Shown piece after piece: positions 34,107 through 47,000 of a DNA stretch of 64,000 nt. How positions within the stretch are numbered: position 1 is the first letter of the stretch; each line of letters opens with the position of its first letter. Under the pieces are notes generated by a model. It saw nothing but the letters and a program-made list of their open reading frames with translations, had not been told where the DNA came from and ran no database searches. The position numbers were made by a program, and so were the translations under genes. The DNA is taken from NCBI GenBank assembly GCA_022376515.1, contig WTXI01000046.1, positions 1 to 64,000 of the forward strand, in the 5' to 3' direction. Origin of the DNA: Lactifluus volemus (Eukaryota > Basidiomycota > Agaricomycetes > Russulales > Russulaceae).

Positions 34107-36649
34107 TCACGTGTCTCCAGCAGTAGATGCATTAATGAATTTGTTGTATATCGGGCAAAGCTCTCGCCATTCATCTAGTACAAGCCGTTTAGTTCTTACA
34201 CGTGCTTGCGAACGTTGATACTCACCAGTGACGATATCCTCTTTGGATACTTCAGGAACACCCTCTGCGAAAACAACAGCAAGACCACTGAAACATAGGA
34301 AGCGTTCAACATGGGGAACTTAATGAGACAGATCCAACATACGCATTCAAGTGCCAATCGATGTGACAGTGGAGGAACCATGGTCCAGGGTTGTCAGTGA
34401 AGAACCGAATGGTGACGTTGTCGGTCGGGCCTGTGCCAATGCTCACAACATCGCGAATGACGGGGTCGTCGAAGTTATAGGATGTGTTCCCAGCACTGCG
34501 GACGACGTGGAAGGCGTGCTATTTGGAAACTTATTAGCGAACAGGAACAAAACTGCTACATACAGTCACTTACGCCGTGGAGATGTATAGGATGCTAAGA
34601 CCGACAGAAGTATAAGCACAACAATAGACGGAACGACGGGAATAGTCCTGCTCACCGGTCCCGCGATAGCAAAGGCAGGAATGGTAATCTCAACGCTTTT
34701 ATTTGCTTCAAGGCCATAGACGCTGCCCGCAGGTAGAAGGTCCGACGCCTTCTGCGTACCATTCAAAATTTGGAGCAGCACTGGGACCGAGGGAGGCTCA
34801 AAGCTGACGCCGTTCACCGTGAAACCATTGGGACCCTGGTATTGTTGACGGATAAGCGGGAATCGACATACGGAAGAGGAATTCAATTACCAGTCCGATT
34901 TGCAGCTTGATGTTGATATCGGCGCCCCCTGGTGTGGGTTTGCCAGGCTATGTTGCACGACTCAACACCAAAAACAAGAACGAATTTCCCAACAAGACTT
35001 ACCACAGGAGTACGTTTCAGTGGCTAGTTAAAAAGCGAAATTCAGATCCGGGTCACATAATACTCATCAGTTTACGCACGTGAAGATTGTTCTCTATGAG
35101 GGGCAACGAACTCTTTGGGATATTGGTCGTGGGGTCAACTGTAGGGTCTGCCTCGGGCGCGTCATCGTAGTGAAGAACCGCCAAGTTGGTGAAATCAGTG
35201 TAAGACTCTCCCTGGGGCAACGAACGAATCCCTATCAACGGTGAGCCAGATTGATAACTATGACAAGGCAACAAGCCTACAGTAGTTATCGACGGGCTGA
35301 TCGGCCTTGAGCTATAAAGCAATGAGGCATACTACTTAATATGAGTTATACGCTCGTCGACTTACGACAAAGGAGTAACGTTGACCTTTGAAAGATTGAG
35401 AAGAAGGTGGAAACATAATGTGATAATAGCTTACCAGCGAAGATCTGAATTGAATCAACCAGAAGGGGTTGGGTACTGATGCCGTCGGCTTCGATGACAG
35501 TCACATTGTGGCCATCAATAGAGAACGTAAGTTGGGATCGCAAGAGATGGACACCAAACGGAACCGGTAACTAATTAAACGCAAGTCTCAGTTTCGAGCC
35601 CAGGATAAATCAAAGTGACGAGAGCTGACCGTTTGCCCTGTTTGACGTTGATCACAGCAAAGTCAACTTCTGGGCCGCCCGCATAGCGACCTTTTCCGTT
35701 TATCAGAGTGGAGCTGGGGTGTCTGAGAAGGCTCTCAGTAATGAGATCACACAAAAGACATAGATACTCACGGAGGGCCTGGTGGGGGATTTGTGGAGAG
35801 ATAGTGGTACCTAGGTTGGGAGCCTTCAACAAAATAGAAGTGAACCTCTATTTAACGGCGTACCAGTCTGCAAGGGTGATGACGGTAGACTCTGTTGCAC
35901 AGGTATCAGCATAGGGCGTGTTATCTCTTGACATCCCGCTTACCATTATCGACGTCATAGAGATGGCCATGAGGATCTTCCCGATCATAGACTACCAAGG
36001 GGCCGCGAAGGCCATCGCAGTACTGGTTCCTGAAGTGACTGTGGTACCAGAATGTCCCCTGTACGCGATTGTCAGATAAACCAAATGAAAGTGTATGATC
36101 TGGACAATGTATTACAGCCTGATTTAACGACTTGAAATCATACATGAAGCTGTGTTCTGGCACTATCGGACACTGGGTAACAAATGCAGGGCCATCGGCG
36201 TAGTTTGTGTGCTGTTGGAAAAAGCCGTGCCAATGCTACAAAAAATTGATTTGTGAGTAACCCGCATGCATACAGGAACGAAAGGATTACAATAGAGGTT
36301 GCCAGATCCATGCTCGAATCCGTCAATTCGTCCATAACGTTAAGGGTGAACATCGTGTCCTGGAAATAGCAGCATTTAGACTGTATTGCGGTCGCATGTC
36401 GAGATTACTCCTACCTTGTGCCCTCTGATCAGTGGACCTGGGAATACCCCATCAGCCAGTACGGTGCTATGATATCCGGTAAACACGTTAGCTGCAACAA
36501 GAAGAACGGTAAACGAACTCGCGAGGAAATCCATCTGGGGCGATATTGGCATTAACGATACGGAGATTTGCACCAGGTCCAACAACCTCGGCGGAGACAC
36601 CCCACGAGGCAGAAGCAAGCAACAAAAGGAAAGACAGAAGTTTGATCAT
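34107..36649 (-). CDS. Laccase copy 3 (best preserved; one frameshift)
   Basis: The ATG is at 36649-36647 ([17 protein letters not shown] signal peptide) and the TGA at 34107-34109 after [11 protein letters not shown]. The inferred mature protein of about 500 residues fits the family. The four copper motifs are present: L1 HWHG (36224-36235), L2 HSH (36035-36043), L3 HPIHLHG (34574-34594) and L4 HCHIDWH (34351-34371). In L4 the residue ten after Cys is Leu (GLAVVF), as in medium-potential laccases. Introns are consistent, for example [21 protein letters not shown], and DWYHYL across the donor GTACGCC. The only break I see is a missing base near 35528-35529 (CCAACTTACG in place of CCAACTTCACG), in the [10 protein letters not shown] segment. 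It could be a real mutation or a sequence error. A TATA box lies about 90 bp upstream. The role is extracellular phenol oxidation, such as lignin, pigment or defence chemistry. Confidence 0.85.
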
Positions 36650-36734
36650 AGTAGTGGGATTACCGAGACGAAACAGAAAGGAGAGGGGAGGGAAAAGAGA
36701 GTGATTGGCTGGAAAAACGCGCAAAGGTTGGGTA

Positions 36735-36741
36735 TTTTATA
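36735..36741 (-). promoter_or_regulatory. TATA box of laccase copy 3
   Basis: On the minus strand CATATAAAATACCC lies about 86-92 bp upstream of the ATG. Copies 1 and 2 lack this 11-base segment at the same place, although the flanking AAAGxTTGGGT and GGATGACTGG are identical. A CCAAT box (minus-strand CCAGCCAATCAC) near 36700-36711 is shared by all three copies. Confidence 0.75.
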
Positions 36742-36930
36742 TGGATGACTGGCGGCTGACGGAGGGGCGCCCGTGACTATTTTGCACCATAATGTAATGA
36801 AACAGGCCGCCGTCTGCGGGGCGGGTCTCTTGGAAGGGATTTTTTCATAACCGAGGAAAGGGATCTAGGATGAAGAAGGCCGAGATAGTGGTACACCCGG
36901 AAGGAGGCGAGGACGTAGAGCGTTGGGAGA

Positions 36931-38890
36931 GAGGGTGCTACAGGGTTCGCGTCATTTGTGGTAAGACGCGTGCTTGTCGAACCGTGATTGACACTGCAAC
37001 GAGGTGCGAACGCACGACCCTCGGATCAACGTGGTTGGCTGTGCTGTCGGTCAAGACCTAAAAGTGCAACTCAATTGCTCTAAACGTAAATCGATTACTA
37101 ACATCTCAACTTAAAGATTTGAATACAGTACACGACCACCACCAATTGGTCACGACAAGCAAAAGGAGGGATACCGCAAGCCTCGGCCAAGCAATTCTTT
37201 TCATCATTCTTCGCGCCTTGAATCTGTAACACTTGCAATAGTCACCCAATGGATGCATACTGTATGACCGCATACAACCCTTGTTCTTCCGGCTGTTCCT
37301 GGCACCTCGCCTAACTCATCAATCCATCAATATCCATCATCTACAGTAATTTACGCAGCCGACAGGCTGGTTCAGAACCTTGTGCTCACTCCTACTGTAA
37401 GCCGTAAGGCGCCGCGGGATACAGTAACTTTTTCCTCCCGGAAACGCTGGATTCCAACACCATGACTCAGATACCAGTGTTTCGCTATCGGACCTCGCGC
37501 CGGACGTGTTCTGGGTGACATGCTTGCTGGTCTTGGTTCGTGGTCGTGTTCTGCGATGACGTCTTGTCCGAGTGCCATGGCTCTCAGTCGAACGATGAAG
37601 GCATCTGCAAAAATCTATCGAAATGGACCCCCGTGACATCCTGTAACTAGCGTCTTTCAAAATTCCCCATCCTCTTACCGGGATGTTGAAGGAAACGAGG
37701 GGCTGTGAGTCGGATACTCTAAGTTCCGTAAACTTTTGTCTATTTTCAAATAGTTCAATTTTTGTGGCACTTTTGGGAATTCTACTTACTCTTATGCAGG
37801 TGCGATGCTCGATGTCATCGGATCCTCGTCTTCCCATCTTGTTCCGCCCGAGCTGCTACAGTATGATAGACACTCTGACTCTGGGATTTGATCCCCTTCG
37901 ACGCGGCCCGAACGCAACCGAGGAGAAAACGCATGTGGTCGCAGGAGCAACCACATGAAAGCGGTGACTAAACGCATATGCGACACGTTGCCTGGGCCTG
38001 GCCATATGCCGCTTCTACGTTACACCCGACGCGTGGATGAGGCATAAAAGTTGCCTATCCCGCTCCCTAAAAGCGCTCAAACAAACCGATACAAATAATT
38101 TCCTTGCGCCGCTGCTTACGTATAATAGCCTTTTTGATTTGTCCACCACCCAACCAACAGTTTACTGGGCGTTTTGAATTCAAAAATGGGCTGTCTCTAC
38201 CCACTTAAGTTCCGAGATGAGGCAAATTTATGCAGGGTGTTTCGCCGTTGGTCTCTTCTCGCCGGTCATCCCCATGGAACACCCAAAATTGTGAAGCCCG
38301 TTCACGCAACGCCCGGCGCGGTGTGTTGGGCGGGCACAAGGTGCCCTGTCAATTGGCTGTAGGTTAACTTATAGTTTGTCGTGTTTCGTCACCAATTTAG
38401 ACCTTAGCCATTGCCCTAACCTTTTGGCCAAGAATCCCTTGTCGTAGGTCTTCTGACTCCCACCTCTTTAACTCCGGAGTGAATAAGGCACAGGGGTCAA
38501 ACGCCATATCTCAATCACAAATAATTAACTTCGCCACAATCCGCTGTTCACGCACGGCTCTTGCACCTGCAGTGACGATATTACGTCAGCGCCCATTAAC
38601 GCCGCCCCAACGCGGCCGAACTTCAGACAACCATTTACCCGCGCGTTATGCAACAGAATGGATAGATGCGTGGTGACCACTAGTTGAGTACTGGATACAT
38701 GCCAGATGACCATTGTGATAAAATGCAATGATGGAAGAAGTAGCTAGGCAGATGAGGACAGTCGGCGCGTTCAGTTGAAGACGCGCTAACGGGGGGAGAA
38801 GAGGATAACATCGTCTGTATTGGACGAAGAGACATTATACCCAGATTGTGTGGATATTTTCCTATCGAATGGTCAATCCTGTCCACAGCG
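36931..38890. other. Gene-poor stretch with one doubtful small gene
   Basis: There is no recognised gene. A spliced minus-strand model at about 37372-37837 (MGRRGSDDIEHRT, then FTELRVSDSQPLVSFNIP joined across a GTAAGA...TTTTTGCAG intron to DAFIVRLRAMALGQDVI) is possible. It matches nothing known to me. The remainder shows no coding signal. Confidence 0.3.
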
Positions 38891-39380
38891 GATTGTAGAG
38901 GCGTCATACCTGATATCGGTGGGCAAGTTGGGCGACCTCCTCCCTCGTCTCTTCAGCCATCAATCGATTCACTAAAGAAGCTCAGTTAGGTCACCATATA
39001 CGTTGCTGATGACTCACGAATGCCGATATTTGGTGCTGATGAAGGGAGTATTAGCATATAACCTGGATGGGATGGCACCGAGTCCCATACCATACTCTAA
39101 TATCACGTCTGGGAAACTTGTTGGGTGTGACAGGATATCCTCAATGGTCTTCTGAGAAGCTATGATGTGGTGGGCGGTGTTAGACGTGCACCGGAGAAGA
39201 CTAAGCAACACATACTAAGGTTGAACCAGGCTGATTCTGTAACGACAAGCGCGGAGAAGGTGTTAACATCCCTCGGCAAGTATGAGACACTCACTGAACG
39301 TAACCTGGTTTGGAAGGTCAAAGCATTAGATGCGCCGGAACAGCCGGAACGGCCAAGCACGCCACTTACATCATGATCAT
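38890..39380 (-). CDS. Possible spliced hypothetical gene, minus strand
   Basis: Several short minus-strand exons with good GT-AG borders can be joined. Examples are SQKTIEDILSHPTSFPDVIL ending in GTATGG, LYANTPFISTKYRH ending in GTGAGT, and a last piece (MAEETREEVAQLAHRYQ in one frame). No domain is recognised, exon phases are not fully resolved, and both ends are uncertain. Confidence 0.3.
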
Positions 39381-39440
39381 CCTCAACTGAAAGTATCTGA
39401 ATCTGTCATAATTTGACGTCAGCCAAAGATGAAAGCCCCT

Positions 39441-40300
39441 CTATCCACGACCATTCACCTCGATCGACGCTGTATTTCCATCGATAGCTTGGTCATTCAG
39501 AGCCTCACGAACAGCTGCGTTCTTCTCTTTCCGCAGAGCAGAAAAGGCAGACTGGACTGCCGCAATGTCGCTCTCCTGCTCAAACAAACAAATGAGCGGA
39601 CAACAAGTTTTAGGACAAAGAGTTCTTACATCAAAGAAGAACCTTCGGACCGACCGCCGAAGCACAGCAAGGATGTCCTGTTTTTTTTCCGTCCCAGACG
39701 TATCAGTCAGCACGGGTCAGCGATGCACGAAGGGAGTGCGTTCCGTTCAAGGAACAGCGACACCCACGTCTTCGACTGTGCTCTTGGCACACGAGCTGCG
39801 AACGATGGCGAAGTTCTCGTTGGGCATCTGCACGTGATATAATGACGTTATTTCAACAAATGGCTCAAGGTACAGGTCACGCACTTTCATGTCCAAGTCT
39901 GAAGCCCTCTCTCTGTTGTTTGCGAGGCGAATAAGCCATTTCAGAGCCCCACATAATCAAAAAAAACGCACGTATACTCTAGGAACCTGGCGATTCGGCA
40001 TTTTGGTTATCACCAAATTCAGGTTTGAGGAATGACGTGACAGAGACAAATCGTACCATGTTTTTCTATCCTCGGGGTAACTCTGGTTCGCTTGGACTTG
40101 CGCCAAGAGAATACGCTTTGCGGCGTCATCCTAGGGGTGGAAAAAGTGATGTTTTGAACGTTCTGCATCTACATTGAATGTCAAAGATGCCCCACTTACC
40201 GCTGAATCGAATGCAAGTCGTCCGAATGTCGGCTGGCGGAGTTAGCGGGTTTCAGAGAGAAACGCTTCAAATGAGAAGTTTGGCCAATTGAATTTTTTAA
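39441..40300 (-). CDS. Hypothetical spliced gene, minus strand
   Basis: The exons read DDAAKRILLAQVQANQSYPE, ALKWLIRLANNRERASDL, MKVRDLYLEPFVEITSLY, MPNENFAIVRSSCAKSTVED and VLRRSVRRFFFD. A GTAAGA...GAGCAG intron then joins ESDIAAVQSAFSALRKEKNA to the stop at about 39441 (ASIEVNGRG). The codons look protein-like and the splice sites are sound, but I do not recognise the family. The N-terminus, somewhere beyond 40200, is not determined. Confidence 0.45.
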
Positions 40301-41730
40301 TTTTTTTTTTTACCTGAATAATTTGGAGAATTTGCCCATTACAGTGAAAGTCGCCTGAGGGATCGAGTGGAGGACAAAGTCGTTCATGGCTGGTAACCAA
40401 AAGTTGCAATCGGTAAGATGAGAGTAATATGTAATTGAAAAAGAGGGGCTTTGCCAAATTGTCGATCGTCCTGCCTTTAACCAAACGGCCCAAACGGCCC
40501 ATCCAGGAGGTGAGCCCTCTTCAGCTCATTAATGCCTCCACATGTAAAACCGTTTATGCCGTTAATACTCATTGCTCACCGCTGCGCCCGGCCTAACTGT
40601 CATTGCCGCATTGTCAGTGAGCAAATTTTGCCGTGCGTCGCAAAGTCTCAAGGGGTAATCAACGCATATATTAGTATTAGACCGTTCGGCCTCAAGCGCT
40701 CAAGCTCATTCTCAAGCGCCGATTGCCCAGTAAAATAGTAAAAAAGGAACCTTTCGGACCGCGTCCAACTCACAGCTACTAGCCGATTGCTATATCTCAT
40801 CACAAGCCTTGGTTTGTTATGATAAAGACTTGGCTACCGATGCTTCCCGACCATCCCTCCATCCACTGTTCGACTTGCCAGTGGTGTTATCGAACAGCAC
40901 GGAGGTAAGTCTAAGCACACCTGGACACGTGCCCAATGACTTTGATAACCACCGCGATCAGATGATCCATATTGAAATTTCCTTTGGAAAGCCTTCGTCA
41001 ATACTCAACGCAAAGACTCTGTAACGTTCTCACTGGCATGCCGTCATCCCCTGAACGTTGCGCCGTGCTATAGCCCCTCTTCTCCTTTGGAAATGTCTAC
41101 TAACTTCCCAATGGGCCGCGGGACTATGTATATAGTATTGTACCCCATCGGCAAGGGCAAAGGTCTATCTCGCCATGTTGAAACTTTTGCGTAAACCAAT
41201 CAATGTCTGGCAATGCGAAGATACTTCTCGTACGTGGACATGATGAGTATTCCTATTACCAAATCCACGACGCCACGTTGCATCTTGTCTCCCATGCCAT
41301 CGTCATATGGTAATTCATCCGCATAACGTGCTTACGCCGACACGAAGCTTAAGGAGGAGACAATCTAAGACCGCGTGGCAGATCTAAAACTCAAGCTCTC
41401 ACAGATCGCGCAGGAAGATGAAAACATTGACATTATAATAAAGGGAGAGTGAGGTGGCCAAATCGCCAAGTCGCTACTATTGGTACACGAAAGCTACCAA
41501 ATCACTAAATATACATACTGTATCAAAAAACGAATTATTGTAAAGGGAGTGTGATGGGATCATATCGGGTATAGGGTCCGATAAAAAAAACGATACGACG
41601 ATGACGAGAAATGACGAGAAGTGGGAATCGCATAAGTTTTACAAAGTGAAAACCAGACGCACGCTTGCTTTTTGGAAAAAAGAACAGAAAAACGCACCAC
41701 CACCACCAACCAAATCAATACAAACCCTCT
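40300..41730. other. No gene seen
   Basis: This is AT-rich sequence without a convincing open frame. It includes a T/A-rich run at about 40290-40312. Part of it presumably holds the promoter of the gene to its left and the 3' flank of the Band 7 gene. Confidence 0.4.
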
Positions 41731-44045
41731 TCACTTTCTCAAATCCGCGCCGATGCCGGCCGCCAAGCCAGCAAGGGTGGGACCAGCGACGCCCATGGCC
41801 TCGGTCGGGACAAAGACGGTCTTGTTGCCAAACGCGGCAACGCGCGAGATTTCCTGACGCCGACGACCCATCTCCTGCGCGTACTCGTCTCCGACGTCCG
41901 CATCGGCGCGGGCCATGATGCGGACCGCTGCCGCCTCGGCCTCGGCGGCAAGACGCGTCGCGTGTGCTTTCGCCTCGGCTTCGATACGTGTGCGCTCGGC
42001 GACGGCTTTGGCAGCTGCGATGATGGAGTATGCTTCCGAATCGGCTTCCGCCTGCAGTAGCATCAGTCAGTGAGATTTCAGTTTCGTTGGTTTCCGCGGA
42101 GCGGAGTGGGATTACACGTACGTTGCGAGATTGGGCCTTGATGCGGGCGACGGAGAGGACACCTTCCTCCACCTTGACCTTGTTACTGTTTTCCCGATCG
42201 ACATTCTGGAGAGTTTTTCAGGTTAAGATATTTCTCAACTCATCTGAATGGAGGGAAACGTACAGCTGCCTCAACCTGGGCTTGTAAGGCGCGCTTAGTG
42301 AGTTTGTCCATCGTGCCCGCAATCTCGCCTGAGACCATGGTCAGTAGCAGGTCATGGAAGGATATCTAGATGACTCACCCTTGAACTGCCTATCGATGAC
42401 GGCAAGGTCCTTGAGAGTGATGCCATATTCGAGCGCGGCGGCGTGCAAGTCGTCCATGGCGTGAGTCCTCAACGCATCAAGGAACTGAGAAGAGCCCTCC
42501 GCATCCTCGATGGCGTCGCCACCGACCAGAGACCGTTGCTTGATCATCGAGCCATAGTCAACTACAATAGACGTCAAGATTTTAGTCTGGCCTGAAAAAG
42601 GAAATTCGTACGATGAGCAACAATCTGTGTCAAGATGGATTGGGTCTTGTCCCGAAGCGCATCGTAAGGCGTCTCGTACCCATGGGTCGCGAGCTTGAGT
42701 GGTTCATCGAGTTGCCACTTGAGGTACAGCTTCAAGCTCACTGGGACTTGATCACGGGTGAATCTGTCGGGTTTATAACCCTCAGTGGGGATGGAGCAAG
42801 ATTGAGGCAGCTAACGTACATGTCCTTTGTCGGCAACTCAAATTGATTTTCGCCAAGAGTGTAGAGACCACGCAATGTGACATTTGGGTGAGTAATACAG
42901 TGCTGTCCAGCCGGGAGAAGCTCGAGGTTATTTCCAGACTGCAAAATCGCACAATTGTTCGCAGGAATGTCCAAACTGAACGCAGATGCACCGCCCATCG
43001 TCAGTACAACCGTACAGAACGGGGAATGGGGAACCGAGTTGGGGTGGGAGAATGAAGACTTACAACAGCGCCGCGACGTAGTCCTTTGTTGAGGATGGGG
43101 CAGTAGTGGAGGACATCCGGACCTCGAAGCTACGACCAAGGACTGCTCCTGTGACGTGGTCTTTAATCGTGTGGGGAAGGTGAGTCTGGTCCACTATTGC
43201 GAGCACATCGTAGCTGCCCGCGATTCCATATGCGACGAAGCCCGAGTTCTTGAGCACGAAAATCTGGTTCTGCGGGTCCGAAATGACCGCAGCTTGATTC
43301 TGCGAAACCTGTACCACGGTCAACCCCCTGAAATTGATCACGCTGTCCGACACTGTAAGTCGAGATCAGAATCCATTCAGTGGATTCCCAGAATGAGGTG
43401 TGATGGTATTACTCACGTCCGCGTACGCCGTCGTACGAACGCGCCCACCATTGCGGAACGGGAAACCCGGATACCGTCCCGGTTTCGTGAGCAGCTTCGG
43501 CAGTCCACCATGATTGATCAGCCCAATCTGCCCGGCGCTACTTCCTTGCCTATCCAGTCTGTCGGAATCTACACAGCCAGCACCACCTTCGTCAGTCACA
43601 CTTCTCACTACAGCGCGCAAAGCCACGCCCATATAATAGAGGTACTCGTGACAGTACTTGCGCACCTTATCAGAAATAATCTTGTTATGTCCCATCTGCA
43701 ATAAAAGAAAAGGAGAAGCACTCGTCAGATACAGATATTTTCACACAAGCGAAGGGTGAGACACGATTCCATGCGAGTCGTCGCTCGTACCTGGAGTAGA
43801 TGTTCGTTGAGCTCATACAGGGCATCAAGGACACCTTTCTTCCCGACGTGCACGACATACGGACGCTCTTCCGCGAAGTAGTCCGGCGTCTTGGCGAACG
43901 TAGTGTGAGTCTTGACCGACGGGGAAAACTCGACGCCCTTCCCGCGGGTACTCCCACGAGCAGCGTGCACGAAAGCATGACTAGTGCCTGCAGTCGCGGC
44001 TTCGACGACGGTTGCACCATCACCAAAATCTGAGGCAGCGGGCAT
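41731..44045 (-). CDS. SPFH/Band 7 domain (flotillin-like) protein
   Basis: The start is taken at 44045 (MPAASDFGDG). An upstream in-frame ATG at 44144 is an alternative, but its extra residues look like leader. Exons include NCAILQSGNNLELLPAGQ, HCITHPNVTLRGLYTLGE, PVSLKLYLKWQLDEPLKL and DDLHAAALEYGITLKDLAV. An Ala/Glu/Arg-rich helix follows (RTRIEAEAKAHATRLAAEAE), then AFGNKTVFVPTEAMG before the stop at 41731. About eight short introns separate them. The order of SPFH beta domain, long coiled-coil helix and hydrophobic tail is that of flotillin/stomatin-type proteins, which assemble on membranes as scaffolds. All exons I traced are in frame, so this is probably a working gene. It is unrelated to the NLR cassette on its left. 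Confidence 0.85.
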
Positions 44046-47000
44046 GACTTGGTTCAGTTGTTGAGAAGATAGATGTGTGAGAGAAAGAGAAGGGGGAACG
44101 ATAGGAGTGCTGATCATAAGGGTGCTAAATCGTGTTTTATGCACACCTTGATGCAGTGCGTTCCAAGCTAGGGACCCCTTAACAATACAATATCAACCAT
44201 TAATTTTACACAGCCCAGCTGCCGAACCACGCCTCGGGCCAGAGTTAGGCCAATGGCCACGATATGGACCCATGGACCACGACGTCATGGCAATGAAATG
44301 TATTTATAAGCAGTGCGCGGGATTTCCGCCGCGCCAAAAGGAAACCTCACAGGCCTCAGGACTCCCCATATACATTAACAGTATTGATCTCCAGTAACCA
44401 TAGCACATTTATTAAAAAATTCTTCAAATATAAGGGCTCTCCCACTCCCACACATTGAGTTGCCAACCACTCTGAAATCTTGAGAAATAGAAGACATATC
44501 GTGGACCGTCCGCCAGGTCCATGCACGACTCACCTAAAAGGCTAGAGCGTCGGATACTTGAACACAGCCTTGTACACAGCTTCCCACCCGTTTCCCTTCT
44601 GAGTCAACCAGCCGCTTCAAAACACTCATCCGCCCTGTGACCAGCCACATGTTCGTTGGCCCACACCACGGCCACAACGCACGCTTTGGAACAACGCCCG
44701 AACCAACCACTAACTAACCCAAAGCTCACCAGTTCACAGTTGCGAGGCAATTGAAGGGCAACCTGTTACTGGCCTTGCTGTTTGGCACAAAAAGGGAGAC
44801 TGACTTTCGACTCAAAATAAACTCTGCTGATCTCAGAAGCTCCCAGCTGATAAAAATGGTCCAACTCACTCTATATTTACGGTGTACAATCCCACAAAGC
44901 AGTGAACACGTCTTGGCCAGTGCTTGTTGTAAAATACAAATTGATTTTAAAAAGACAGACAATTTGCATACAACCGCGCTGTAAAGCGATACTGCTTCCG
45001 TGACGGACGAGTTCGGGAAAGTCACGTGGACAGTGAGTTAATTCAGCCATCACGATCAGGGACAACCGACGGTCAATACTGTGCCAACGCTCAACGTTCA
45101 ACTGCCAGTGCGTACACTCATCATACTCTTTTGGGACGACAGGACAACAACAAACCAATATTACCAGCCCGGGGGTAACTCTGCATAGCCAGCCCCCGTC
45201 TTATTGCCACTATTACACTTAGTGTTCTATGTGGGTACATCGCACAGGTACGTGGTCCACAAAACAAATGTCAACTTGAGGAGATGTCGAAGCAGCCAAG
45301 TATCACTGCCTAGCACATTGCACTTCGCCACAGCAAATGGCTGGCTAGTGGACTGGGATATACAAAGCACGCCCAAATGCTCACTTGTGGTTAAGGCTTT
45401 GTATGACAGTTAAACCCGCCACACTAACGTCAACACCACTATCGGCGACGAGCAGCCGGACCACTGAACTGAAGCCGCCGCTGGCCAGTGCACACCCTGA
45501 AACACCGCCAACATTTGCAGCTCCTGCATTCATGGAAGGAGAGCCCTTTGGCGGTGTCATTGAGACAGCGCCAAGGTATACTATTAACGCATGCCTGAAG
45601 TTGAGCGTGGGTTGACATTTAAAGACACCTAAGAAACAACAGAACACGTAAGTGGTATCTGATACTGTAAGGCAGCTGTGCAACCACGTTGTATGCCTTA
45701 TATTCCTATCTTTACGTCTTGGGCTCGGTGTAGATTCACACAGCCCCCATGTTGCTCTTTCCCCCCATAATCTACTCTTGAACTCACCTGTGGGCCTTCA
45801 GGCGTATGTTCCATGCTCATCGATGACTCGGGGCATAGGCGGATAATGCTTTGACCACAGACAGTGGTGCTGCAACATCCATATGGTAAAGCAATTGGAA
45901 GCCATTTAATGACAAGGGAAATGCCGACGTTGTCATCGGCGACCTTGATGGCCTGCGATCTTACTCTACCCGCCTCCCACCGTCATATAATGCACCTCTC
46001 ACCTCGCATCCGCAGTTGTACCAGTGTGGCGGAGAGCGGTACGTGAGTCTCATTCTCTGCCGTTCCTTGTATTTGTCCGAGATAAAAGAGGTTGAGAGGT
46101 GGCAACAGCCATAGATTGTCTCCCCACATGAACATTCAAAAGGTCCCGAGATCAAATACATCTAACGATCATTGCAAAACGAGGAGTGTACTCTCGGAAA
46201 ACATCGAACGAGCAAGTCGGGAAATCTGAGGAGGTTACATAGTAAACTTTTGATGGTTCCTGCAAGGCACGACGAATATAGCCCGCCATAGACCTTGCAA
46301 GCAAAGTACTGTAATACAGTACGTTTTTCCACGGATCGTGTTGACAGTGCTGATGTCCATAAATGGCTAGGGCGACGTACCCCTTGCGGGCAGTGCGGGA
46401 GGCAATCACGCGGCCACGGCCAACGTACGTCACTTCCACCCCTTCCGCTGCCTCACTTACCAATTGAGCGTGCCCACTACTGGGGCACAGCAGTGTCGTG
46501 GATGCCTACCCGCTCCCCGACACGGAGCCTCCACACTTGAGGCCCGATAGTATCGCTGTACCCCATATTTATTGCCTCATCGTTTTTCTTTTTTTCTTTC
46601 CCCTTCATTCACCCCGCTTCATGGCCCTATGCTACGTGCCTGCGGATATACAGTTAATAGCTTGAGAAGCGTCGACTGGAAGCATCGAACGGTGCCTCCT
46701 CATTGTTTGCTTGCCGCGTTTCCATTCCTGTTCCAGCCTGATCATTTACTTTCACCAGCATATCTCTGAATGCGGCTTCTTTGCTCTCTCTGCTTTATAC
46801 CATTATAGGGCTCTACAAAACTCTATCTGAATTTACGAGAACGAGAAGTCGTTCTGCGAGCATGATCGGTCATTAAAATTTGGGACGATACGGGCGTTGC
46901 GCCTAGCGTCACTTCAATGTATCTTAAGCACGGATACCAAGCGTTTCTTGAATAACCACCTCTGCAAATGCATCGGTATTTGGAGGCTTCCACGTTGCAC

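Larger units (their letters stand above)
28672..36930. repeat. Segmental duplication unit 3 (NLR + laccase cassette)
   Basis: This is the third tandem unit. The left edge matches unit 2 at about 28672-28720. The right edge extends to about 36930, through GTGGTACACCCGGAAGGA, also present in unit 2 at about 23050. It is shorter than unit 2 mainly because its NLR has far fewer WD40 repeats. Confidence 0.9.
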
